A stretch of DNA of 64,000 bases from Lingula anatina (taxonomy: Eukaryota; Brachiopoda; Lingulata; Lingulida; Lingulidae), in the NCBI RefSeq assembly GCF_001039355.2, contig NW_019775389.1:380380-444379 (forward strand), in the 5' to 3' direction. Under the pieces are notes generated by a model, which did not search any database, was not told the origin of the DNA, and worked only from the letters and a program-made list of their open reading frames with translations. Positions 50,239-62,783 of this stretch are shown piece after piece. The position numbers were made by a program, and so were the translations under genes. Position 1 is the first letter of the stretch. Every line of letters begins with the position of its first letter.

Positions 50239-53200
50239 ATTACGGTTTGATGAAAGAATAACGCAGACTTGTTCAAGTGGAGATTAGGCTATAGATTTGA
50301 TTATTTTCTTCTACAGACTCCAGTGACTATACGTATGGAGGACCTGCAGAGAAGGTTGTACTCCCAACGGCACCACGTGCCGCGAGGGGGCCCAACATTG
50401 ACATGAGTCGCGTGCCCACAGAGCCTCCGTTTACGGCCTATGTCGGGAACCTTCCGTATGACATAGATGAAGAGCAGATTGCAGAGTTCTTTGCTAAACT
50501 GGGGGTAAGTACCCAAAGCTATTCAAGTTAGGTGAATTTTTTTAGTTTTCCCTTGTGTAATGGTGCTAAAAGAAATAAGTCATTTGTATATGATTTTCCT
50601 TTTTGTTTTACATCTGAGAAATGATATTTCAACCTTTCACTGAAGAGCTTTGATTTAGTTGTTTTGGTAAGATTTTCCATTCAGCAATCTGTGTTTTATG
50701 GGATAGTTATATTTTCATGTTTAGGGGCATAAAATCTACAAGAGAAAGAAAAATCTTCAGACCTGCAAATGGAGAATGAGCGAAGAACTATAGAGTCAAA
50801 ATGACTTGAAAAAAAAATACAGTAAATAAAATAAATGTTGAATATTCACAAGGGAATTGCCCTAAACTTTGTTGCATACAGATAAATAGTATCTTTTTCC
50901 AGTCGTATTGTTTGATTTGCTTAGTTTTTGAACCTTTCATTTTATTTTCTTCCAGGTGCTAAACGTTCGTCTCCCCTCTGATGGCGGTAGGTTAAGAGGT
51001 TTTGGCTATGCAGAGTTTCCCGACAGAGAGATGTTAATAGAGGCCCTAGCCATGAATGATGAGGTGCGATCATTAATTAATTTATTTTCCTTCTTTTTTG
51101 TATGTTTGCCTAAATTATTCACATGTAGATTTTATAAGGGTTCTGTTCAATATAAAGTTATTGCATGAATATGATTTGTACACAGGGGTTATGATGTAAT
51201 TTGTCACATTTAGATCCAAGATTGATGCATTTGATTTAATAATAATGATTATTTATATGCATGTATCACCTTGCACCTTGGTCACTGTTTAGTAAGGGAA
51301 CTCATATTTTTAAGAATATTTCAGAATTATCAATTTGAATGTTATTTGAAGCAGAGGAGAAATAAATTTTAAGAAGTTATCCCTGCTGACAAAGTGTTCC
51401 TACATGGATTTGTACATCGTGTGATATAAAGTGAGAGTTAATCTTTGTCTTTTCTGTGTTTTAGATGCTGCGAGGAAGAAAGATTCGAGTGGATCTGGCA
51501 AGCGGGTCACAGAAAGGTCTGTGAAGAATGATAATCATTTGAGAGAAAGGTTTAAATGATTATGAAATGTAAATCAATTTTCAATATAAAGAAAATTTAA
51601 TAGACTTAAGAATTGCCCTTTCAAGAATTCCTTCAAAGGTTTGTAAGATCAATAGACCTTAAAGATGATGGTGTGTATGATAATGATATATAATCTTTCA
51701 TATGAAAAAGATAATTATTGAAGAAATGCCATTGAAAACAACTGCTGTGTAGCTGTCAATTGTGGTATTTAAGGAGCTGATGCTTAAAGAAATTTACTCA
51801 CTGAATAATTGTTGACATCATCTAACGAGCAAAGCCATGTTGGACAAATATTTCAAAGTTAGTGCATGTATAACATTGTCAAAGTTTTTCACCCATGGGG
51901 TAGGATTCTAGGCAGCTTCATGTTTAGCCAGTCTTGAATTGGAAACTACAGCTAATTAAAGTAATTGACCCTATCATTTAATTAGTTAAGAATAACTCAT
52001 TTGTTGATTGAGGTTAGAAGCAGGTTAATGGTATTGGGTTAACGTTGTGGGATTCTTGGAGCACTATCAGGAAAATAATTGCCACCACTTACTATCACTT
52101 AACATCAATTGACATATAAATCGCTCCCAAAATTTGTTTGTTTGCTTCTTTATTTATTTATTTATTTATTTATTTATTTGTAGTTTGGAGTGTACAAAAT
52201 TACTCTAAAATCAAAAATCCCATATTTAGTATATTGGGCACACGTTAATAATTTAACAAGCATTATGTCATAGTCATATCAGAGAACAATGGATTGATTT
52301 GTCTTGTTCTCCTTGGGGAGGAAATTACGCGGTCGGTGATGAATAGGCAGCTGCTTTTGGAGAACCGAGTGCATGAATATTGATGACATGAAAACGGTTG
52401 AATTTTTTAAACATCAGATGTGATGGCACCAAGTAGATAAAGGTATTTTAGGGAGAGACAATGATGCTGGCAGAGTGACTTATCTTTCAACGAATCAATG
52501 ATAAATTAGTGAGAAAATGTTTTCAATTATCTTTTAATTGACAAGATAAATTATCTCACTTAATAACCATCACTGCAGTCATGGTGTAGGAGGTCACTAT
52601 AATTGGATTGCAACGTGAGTCATTGCTTTCGGAGTATGTCAAACATCCTTATGTTATAGTATATAGAAACAGCTTTATATAATACCTGTAGTTTTTTATC
52701 AGCTGATTGTATAGGGCCAGTTAATGATTATTTTATAGATGTGTATTGAATATAGCAATGGTATGAATACCACTTCTGAGGTTGCATGCACTTCACAATT
52801 ACTACCAACTTGTTATTTATGTATAGATAAGAAAGTCACACACATAAAGCATCACTTGTTAATTGCTGAAGTTTTATCAGTAAGAGGGCTTTTGTACACA
52901 ATAATGACATGTGAGTTAGACAACAATAGAGTTTTTTGTGATGTAATTTCTGAGTAGGGATGTCGGTGCCCATTGTGAAAGTTTGGTTTCGTACTCTAAC
53001 TGATATGTAGTGAGCATTTTTTCTCCAAGTATTTGAAATATAATTGATATTAAAATAAATCCCTCTGAAGAAAATTTTAGGGATTCAATCTTTTTATGTG
53101 TTATGGAAGGAGATATTATGTCCAAAGTACATCAACAATAATTTAAAAAAAATTGTGGGCAAACCTGATAGCATCATGGTATGTTGACCCTATAAATTGA

Positions 53201-56200
53201 TAAGTCAATGCAGCCTGCTATGAGTTCAACATTATGTCATGTTGACCTTACAATAATAGGTCAACATGACATACTATGAGGTCAACATTGTGTTATGTTG
53301 ACCTTAAAATAAAAGAAGGTCAACAAGACATACTAAGACATCAACATTGTGTCATGTTGTTTTATTCCAATCTTTTCAGCAGATGATGACAGGCGTGGAG
53401 GAGGCGGGTACGGGAACAGAGACAGACGGGACCAGGATAGAGGCGGAGATCCCGATAGGACGGAAGGCGACTGGCGACGTGGACCACCAGGTGGTGGTGG
53501 TGGGTTTGATGGTAAGGACACCTGGTGGGGGAATTTACAAAGGCACCTTTGGTAGACCAGTGTAGGTCTTGTGTTGAATGGCATTCAGGACAGTCGTAGA
53601 TTTAATGTGAGACCAAATAAATGATTTAATTTTTAGGATTTTGTATTAGATGTAGAATATTGCCCATGGAGTTAACAAGGGGTTTCTCCATAAAAAAGTT
53701 CTCACCTTGTTAGAGAATTAAGTAGTTAAAATGAATCATCTCATAACAGACCTGTATTGTGACTTCCTGAGAGTGCATGAGTCAGAACTGCTTTAGATTG
53801 CAGTGATATCCAGGGATGGGAATACTGCTATTTTTTACTAAAAAAAAAAAATTTTGAAGAAATTCAGAATTTTTTGGTTTAAAGCATAAAAAAAGGGGCA
53901 GGTTGTTGGTGGCGTTTGGTTTTCTTTCTGTATTAACATCTTCTGTTCCCCTCCCTGTGATACCTGTGATAGCAGACAGTGAGTGCTCATCCTTTATAAT
54001 ATGGCAAAAATTAACCAGTCTGATATATCAGCCCTTTACCTTTATTCACCATGATGTACCATATCCTATAACTTTCACAGAATTACCTTCTATAAACCCA
54101 CTTACGAGTTCTTAGTTATAATGGTAAAGACTGGTGACTTTCACTCATTATGGTAATTTAAAAATGGGAAATGTAGAAGTCAGAAGTGGGTCCTTAGACC
54201 ATAACTTAATGCGTAGATATACTTTGGTTATAAAAGAGAAAGGGCTGAGATTTCCGGATAAATAAATGCTTTGTTTATTAAGGTGTGATGGACACAGCAT
54301 GCTGTAAACAACCATTGGCATTGCTAAGAATGGGTATGAATGTTTTGGTGTTTTGAGAAGTTTGGTGATTAGGGTCCAGATTCCAAGGAGAATTTAGTCC
54401 CAAAATTTGGTTTTCTTTGAGTCACAATGTGGCAGTGGTAGTTCTATGGAATGAAATATTCATCCTGTTTCTAGAAAAAGAAAGACATAGCTAAATTATT
54501 TAACCAGATTTAGTAACATTATCATGGAGCGCATTTAGAACAGCAGACTAACAGATCCGCGGATCAAATATGGTGACCCACTAAATAGCTTGCCACTCAA
54601 TTCCTGATCAGAAACTGAATAGATATTCGTGGGGATTGCTCAGCAAGCATTCGAGTGGGTTGGATAACATGAATCAGTGCTTTTGCTTATTAATTTACTG
54701 CAAAGGCTTGACATACTATCTAGTAACATATATGCATCTTCTGTGCTTGAAGTATGAATACATATAAGTATGAAAGATTGATGGAGCATGTTTATTGAGG
54801 TGTATGTGTATTCTAAAGATGTTTGTATCAGTGTACTTTTTAGTCAGCTGAAACAATCCACTAGCCTGATCAGTCCAGTTACTGACTGTTTTTCAGATAT
54901 TTCACTGGCCCGGTCCAATTTTTACTGGCATCGGTAGTCAGGCCAGTGGTAAACATAGCAGACTGCAATACAACAACACAACACAACACTATGTGATACA
55001 AAGCAACAAAATACAATATAATAACTGACTAAAATGGTCTCTCTGAATTAATCCCAAAATGATATCAAATAATATTTCATCAGAATAGTGAGGAATTATA
55101 CACAAAACGGCATTATTTTGTTGGAGTTGAGTATGAAATTGGTGTATTTTCATAATGGTGTTTGCCCATAGAAGAGCTTCCGTAGTCCAGCTTAACGTCA
55201 GTGGTGCATATAGATGAGGGTTCCAGCAATCTGTGGTTACACTCAGACTCCGTTCACATGAAAAATCTATTTTCTAAAAATCTATTTTCCATTCGCGGTA
55301 TCTTGTGATCACTCCAAGCGCAGCCGAGAATTAATTACAGCTTTGGAAGTAACTGGCTCGCGCTGCCAGTAATTATGCCGCGGGGTATTTCGGGCACAGA
55401 CCGTGATCACAAGATACCAGGAATAGAAAATAGATTTTTAGAAAATAGATTTTTCATGTGAACGGAGCCTCATTGCATGTTGGATATTGGCATGGTTTGT
55501 TCCCACTGCCTAAACTTAAACAAAGCCCTGCCGTTGGTCTGCATTTGCCCAGTGATTTTCTTCAATGATAACTGAGACCTGATTGCTGAGTGTTTTGTCT
55601 TGTTTTCTACCATTCCTTGTGTGGTTTAGATATGGTTTATACTTGCAGCTGCATTATCACTGGATGGTTTATTTTGCCCAACATTTTGTGAAAATGAAAA
55701 CTGACTGCATGATTAAACTTTTGTGTCAAAAATAATGGTTAGATGTAGAAAGTTTGCAAAAAACAAATATGATTTTTTTTCTGATAAAATATGACTTTTA
55801 TAAGATTTATCTGTCCTCAGAGAAAATTATCCGATCAAAAGCTGAAAAAGAATGTTGAAAAGGCAGAATTTACGTACAATTTCAGATCCTTCCGATCCTT
55901 ATTACATTGCTCCTGACATACTTCAGAAATGTGATCGGATAAGGCATAGCAGCATAGATCAGTCAAAATCAGGCCTGGCGTTCTTAAGCCCCTTACGTTT
56001 AACGGGCGACACTACTGATTACACGACTGACGAGGATGCCACCAGCACACACATAAATCGTTCCTGCGGCAGACTTGATAAGCTGGGACATTCAATTGAG
56101 ATCCCTCAGGGGCGCAAAAGACGTAATAGGTCACACACGCGCTACGGTCCTCGGGGCTCGTCCGTTGAGCCTCAGTATGGGTCAGGTTATCAGTCATTGG

Positions 56201-59200
56201 ATAGATCCACTGGTGGGCGTGTGCATCAAAATGTGTATTATGGAAAGCGCTATCAGAGTTTGGATAGATATGGTGGAAGGAATCAGTCGATTGATAGAAG
56301 CTTTCCAAGCAGAGCAGGAGGTAGTTGTATATATGCCTGTTTTATTGGATGTCATGGATTAGGGTTAATAAGCAATGACAAAAATAAAAACGAATTGGAG
56401 AAATTTGGTTAATAGAAGTTTTATTACATTTCTACATTAGAATAACAAAAAGTAGCATTTATTGATACCATGCAAGAAGTATAAGTCACCATAACATGAC
56501 CAGGTTTATCACCTTTGAAACAACTGGCAGCTCTGGAGTTCACACTTCTAGGGAGAGTGTTCCGTATATTTTCCAGGGCGTGAAAGCCTTCCAAGGCTGG
56601 ATTACGGTAGGAGTAAGGACGGTAGACGTAGTCAGTCGCGGGATCGGTATGGAGGTATACCCTTGGCATGTGGCTAGAAACGTGAAACCCTTTTAGTGCA
56701 TCTTGAGGTGTGATAATGATCCTTGTTTGTGTTTTGGTTAGATATGCCTTGATTGAAATAACTTGCTGAACATGGATCAGATTTACCAATTTTGGATATG
56801 GGTCATTGTGACCTATTTCTTTGAACATGGGTTGGCATGGCCCATTTCTTGAATGTGGTTCATATTGACCTATTTCTTTGAATATAGGTCATCTTGACCT
56901 GTTTCTTAGAAAATGGGTCATCTTGACCTATTCCTTACTATATGGGTCATCTTGGCCTGTATCTGTTTTGCATTTGGGTCATCCTGGCCTTCATCTCAAT
57001 GGAAATCCAGTCATTTTTGCCCAGGCCTGTTATAATTTAGAGTATTTTGGCTTGATATCTCCATACATAAGGTTTCACGGTTGACGGTCTTGAATGGACT
57101 TGAATGGACCACTGCCCTGCTTGTTGAATGTCTTCAATCAAAATCATTGTTTTGTGGAATAAAACCTAAAACATTTATGTGATTGCTCATTAACAGTAGA
57201 GATTGTATTTGAGCATGTTGTGATGTGTGCCATACCCATAATTCATTGCACCTGGTATATAGTATGGATTCCAGTTTGAATTATAGAAGAACAGCTGGAT
57301 TTGTTGATGAAATGTTATGCTGTATACATGTAATAAACAGACAAACAGTTGAAAAAATGGCCTCATTTTGAACTGATATTATTTCTGTCAAAGGCTCTTT
57401 CTTTCAGGGTTGTATAGGATTCCTGAGTTAAATTTGGATAGCTTCTTTGCACCAAAGCCAGATCTACAGAATGTATTTTGCATGTATTCGGTACTAATCA
57501 AGTTAACCTTTTTGACATTTATACAATATATCTGGGTTTGCTTGAATAAAACATTTATCATTGTGTGTTTTTTTCTGGAAAAAAAGTGTTCAAAGGGGAA
57601 GCAATTGTCTGTCTGAATATCAGAACCCACTTGGACTTTTTTTTTACTTTTTTTAAATTTTCAAACATGACCCCTTTTCATGTGTCAATATAAGCAAATG
57701 TTTGATTTTAAGTTTATTTTACACGTCAGTCAATAACGTGAGATGAGTCTGCTGATGATGTGAAAGTGCTCTTCTACCTGACAACAAAATTTAGATAGCT
57801 CGTCTTAAGACGTGTGTCTGTGATTGGTGTACTAACTCCAGGCAAGCTTGACGCAGAATGTTAGAGTGCATGTTTGAAGGCTTGAAATTGAAGAATCTTA
57901 GCAAGATGTAATGTGAAGCTCATGTATGAAAAATTTGGCATAACTAATAAACCCATGAAGTATGATTGAAACTGCTTGGAAGTCTGTGCTATAAAAAATT
58001 TGATTGAAATTGTTGTGATTGCATGCGGTGATTGAATTTGTGTGATCCATCCTTCTTATACAAAAGTATGTGCTTGGTCCAACACAGATTTTTCTACTTG
58101 AGTTATTTGGAATGTGACATTGTTAAACTACTTCTCTCATCTTTATAACTTTAAGTGTCAGAGGAGCTTGAAGAAGTATTTATTCCATTCCTTGTCTTCC
58201 ATAAATCCTTTAAACACTCCGCATTACCCAAAGTTAATTTTAAGGTGAAACGAATTTTGATTTCGTTCCTTGGTCCTGCATTTGATTTCTTAGCCTTACA
58301 GTTCATTGGTTATTTTGGGGACATAATATTGGCAGGTTTGTGCAGAGGTGCCTAATACTGTATTCAATGGAGAAAGTAGTGAAATATTTTTGCTAGTATT
58401 GCGTTGACCATTTCAGATAGAGACAGTGGTTATGGAAGATCTGGAGGCTATGGAAGCCGAGATGACCGACCTGGTGATAGATACAGTGATCGCTATGGTG
58501 ACCGAGGTGGTGATCGTTATGGAGGAGATCGCTATGGTGACAGAGGAGGTGATCGCTATGGAGGTGATCGCTATGGTGACAGAGGTGGTGATCGCTATGG
58601 TGACAGAGGTGGAGATCGCTATGGTGACAGAGGTGGAGATCGCTATGGGGACAGAGGTGGAGATCGCTATGGTGACAGAGGTGGTGATCGCTATGGAGAT
58701 CGTTATGGTGATAGAAATGGAGACTATGGANNNNNNNNNNNNNNNNNNNNNNNNNNNNNNNNNNNNNNNNNNNNNNNNNNNNNNNNNNNNNNNNNNNNNN
58801 NNNNNNNNNNNNNNNNNNNNNNNNNNNNNNNNNNNNNNNNNNNNNNNNNNNNNNNNNNNNNNNNNNNNNNNNNNNNNNNNNNNNNNNNNNNNNNNNNNNN
58901 NNNAAAAAAAATAGTAATGGTGGTAAAATCAGACCATATATGATGCTTCAAAGTAAGCTTGTAAAATTCTGTTTTATTTATATTTTATTTTTATTCATTA
59001 AGCAGATATCAGCGTGATGACAGAGAACCAGAGAGAGGTGAGTGCCTGTATATATGTTGTAAGATCAACTCAAAGCTTCGTGATAAAAATTTTATTTTAA
59101 CAAGTCATCTGCACTTTGATCTTCATTTAAAAAAGAAAAAGTAAATTATTTTTAACCTTTATTTATATATTATTTATTTTTTTGTTTGTTTTTTTTTTTT

Positions 59201-62200
59201 ATTTAAATATTTTTATTATCAGTATTTATTTTTTCATTTTTTGCTTGAGTTTTTATTCAAATAATTGCCAAGAAAATTATTATTGATGAATCATTGAAAT
59301 GGAATTTAATTAACAATCATATAAAAACAATTGCTGGCAGCCTCTTGATTTCTTTGAGAAACATCCCCCCTGTAGTTCATATACTTAGGCCCCTTATTAA
59401 TGAACCAATCAGAGTCAAGCCATGCCCTCACCCTGGGCACTTTGCCCTTATCCCCCTCTATATAATCCCCAGACTCTGCTGACGCCCCGGCTGGTGACAG
59501 ACCCCGTATGAAACTCCAGCCTCGCTCAGCGCCCCTGCCATCAGAAGAGCGAGCTCCCGCCGCAGAAGGTTAGATCTGCATGCACATGTTGTGTATGCGT
59601 GCACGCGTGAAGCAACAGTTTATTGAGTGGTGCACTGTTATTTTGAAGTTTACAACTGATGAAAATGTTTTGTAGCAAGGGAGGGGGTAATGATCTCTAC
59701 AATCATAATAGATGAAAGGACATGGTTAAGATACATGCTGTGGTATTCATATAGACATAACTATTCAAAGGCTCATAATACAGAACATTTTGTTTTGCAG
59801 GGCAGAGGGGTATACTCTGTTTTTATTCCAGACTATTTTGTCTTCAGTAATCAAGGCCTCGGCTTGGTAATTTTATTAACCTAGGGAAACACTAAGTATT
59901 CCCTTTCTTACCTTCATCTGCAGAAGCTCCAGCAGAAAGAAAACGCCTCGTTCTCCAACCCAGAACCAAGCCAGTGGAGGCGGAGGAAAAACCAGCTCAG
60001 CAGAGCTCTTCGATATTTGGAGGCGCGAAGCCTGTGAACACTGCTGCTAAAGAACGAGAGATTGAGGAACGTCTTCAGAAACAGCATGAACTGGCCAAAC
60101 CTGCCGAGGAGGAGCAGCGGAGAGACAGGTTCTTGTTTATTTAATTTAAAAGTTTGAAGGTTTCCAAATGTGAATTGTTTAAAAATTAGTCACAGTTGAA
60201 TACATTTGTTTGTTGAAAGATTTTTTCCTTGTCAACCCCCCCTCCCCTCCCTTAAGTATGTAAGAGATATTGAATGAATTAGTCATGAACATTTTAGAAA
60301 ATCGAGAAAAAGTCCCCACTTGTTTTTGGAGTGTCCTTTCATCCTTAAGATGTCATTCATTGAAATTAAAAAGTAAGCTCTTTTTTATGTACAGACACAG
60401 ATGTGTCTGTACNATTTAAATATTTTTATTATCAATATTTATTTTTTCATTTTTTGCTTGAGTTTTTATTCAAATAATTGCCAAGAAAATTATTATTGAT
60501 GAATCATTGAAATGGAATTTAATTAACAATCATATAAAAACAATTGCTGGCAGCCTCTTGATTTCTTTGAGAAACATCCCCCCTGTAGTTCATATACTTA
60601 GGCCCCTTATTAATGAACCAATCAGAGTCAAGCCATGCCCTCACCCTGGGCACTTTGCCCTTATCCCCCTCTATATAATCCCCAGACTCTGCTGACGCCC
60701 CGCCTGGTGACAGACCCCGTATGAAACTCCAGCCTCGCTCAGCACCCCTGCCATCAGAAGAGCGAGCTCCCGCCGCAGAAGGTTAGATCTGCATGCACAT
60801 GTTGTGTATGCGTGCACGCGTGAAGCAACAGTTTATTGAGTGGTGCACTGTTATTTTGAAGTTTACAACTGATGAAAATGTTTTGTAGCAAGGGAGGGGG
60901 TAATGATCTCTACAATCATAATAGATGAAAGGACATGGTTAAGATACATGCTGTGGTATTCATATAGACAGAACTATTCAAAGGCTCATAATACAGAACA
61001 TTTTGTTTTGCAGGGCAGAGGGGTGTACTCTGTTTTTATTCCAGACTATTTTGTCTTCAGTAATCAAGGCCTCGGCTTGGTAATTTTATTAACCTAGGGA
61101 AACACTAAGTATTACCTTTCTTACCTTCATCTGCAGAAGCTCCAGCAGAAAGAAAACGCCTCGTTCTCCAACCCAGAACCAAGCCAGTGGAGGCGGAAGA
61201 AAAACCAGCTCAGCAGAGCTCTTCAATATTTGGAGGCGCAAAGCCCGTGAACACTGCTGCTAAAGAACGAGAGATTGAGGAACGTCTACAGAAACAGCAT
61301 GAACTGGCCAAACCTGCTGAGGAGGAGCAGCGGAGAGACAGGTTCTTGTTTGTTTATTTATTTAATTAGAAAATTTTGTAGGTGTCCAAGTGTGAATTAT
61401 TTAATAATTAGTCGCAGTTGAATACATTTGTTTGTTAAAAGATTTTTTTCTTGTCGACCCCCCCCCCCCCCTCCCTTAAGTATGTAAGAGATATTGAATG
61501 AATAAGTCATGAATATTTTAGAAAATCATTTTGTTTTTGGAGTGTCCTTTCATCCTTAATGTGACTGAAGATGTCATTGATTGAAAAGAAAAAGTAAGCT
61601 CTGTTTTTATCAGAAGTGTTCGATTTACACTTTTTCAGGCATGAAGAAAGAAGAAGCAGTCACGACGGGGGGCACAGACGAAGGGACAGTGAAAATTCCG
61701 ATAGCGGAAGAGATGGTAGGGAATATAGGGAATATAAACGGCGAGAGAGAAAGCTGAGCTCAGGGTCCTCGTCATCAAAAGGTGGCCCAAGGCCAGGTAG
61801 GGGTGGACCAGGAAGTTGTAGGGGAGAGCAGGAGGGGAAATTTTGCACCTTGTGTTTTTTATTTGCACAAATACTTTGAATGTAGTAGTTTGTTTGTTTT
61901 TTTGGCAATGTTTTGTGCCAATTTTTTTCTGTTATTTCTCTGTTCATATGTTTGTGATTATATTAAATTTTTAGTGTGTTTTCACGGAAGCTTTACCTCC
62001 CTTTTATTGATTAATATACAGTGTTTGCTGTGTTCTAAGTTCTCTGTTGTGCAAAGGTTGTGTTGGCTACTGCATTTCTAAATGAGTTCCTGCCTATTTA
62101 GTTTTATGCCTCCTCTGTGCTTTTGGTCCATTCCTATTCTTCAGTCTTAATTTATGCGCATACATTTTAATTATTTAGTTCTTCATTGTACATAATTGAT

Positions 62201-62735
62201 TTTTTGCTGCACTGTTCTTTATTATACTGCACTTTTATGGGCTTTTATTAAAAAATATAAGAAGATAAAGAATGGGTATGAATTAAATTGAATGACAGCT
62301 ATGAAAAAATGAATAAGTTTTTAAAATGTGATCACTTTGAAATTATAATGATTGGTCTGAAAGTTGGCTTCTTTTGCCGATGTCATTTATCTTTACTGGC
62401 TTAACCTTGATTTTGGTCCTACACAAAGAGATAATAGCTTGTGCTGGGATAAGTTGAAATTGAATAATTTCATTTTATGATGTTTGACTATTAAACCAGA
62501 TGTGTCTTTGCACTTGTTAAAATCTACTGCTTTGAGCTTGCTTTTAGGAGTACAGTGCTGTGAAGTATGGTCGTGTTTTATGAAGGTTAATGTCAACAAA
62601 GCTGAACTACCAATAATTGAAATAATATGTAGCTGAAAAAGAAACCTTATGTATTTGCAATAGTTGATGTGCCTTTAGGTGTCCCTCCATCTAGATACAC
62701 CCACATGTTCAGGCACATGCATGCTAGCTGACACG

Positions 62736-62783
<48 letters not shown>

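Larger units (their letters stand above)
53512..55885 (+). other. eIF4B intron between exon 6 and the first optional exon
   Basis: Non-coding except for two foldback-type elements (54535-54690 and 55245-55469). Confidence 0.6.

Noticed and set aside
56424-56828. 134-codon minus-strand open frame overlapping the 78-nt exon
   Set aside because: The plus strand has matching splice sites and phase and eIF4B-like composition; the minus frame looks like its shadow.
58404-58951. Open frames running through the N gap
   Set aside because: They include unknown bases and, in the other frames, shadow translation of the DRYG minisatellite.
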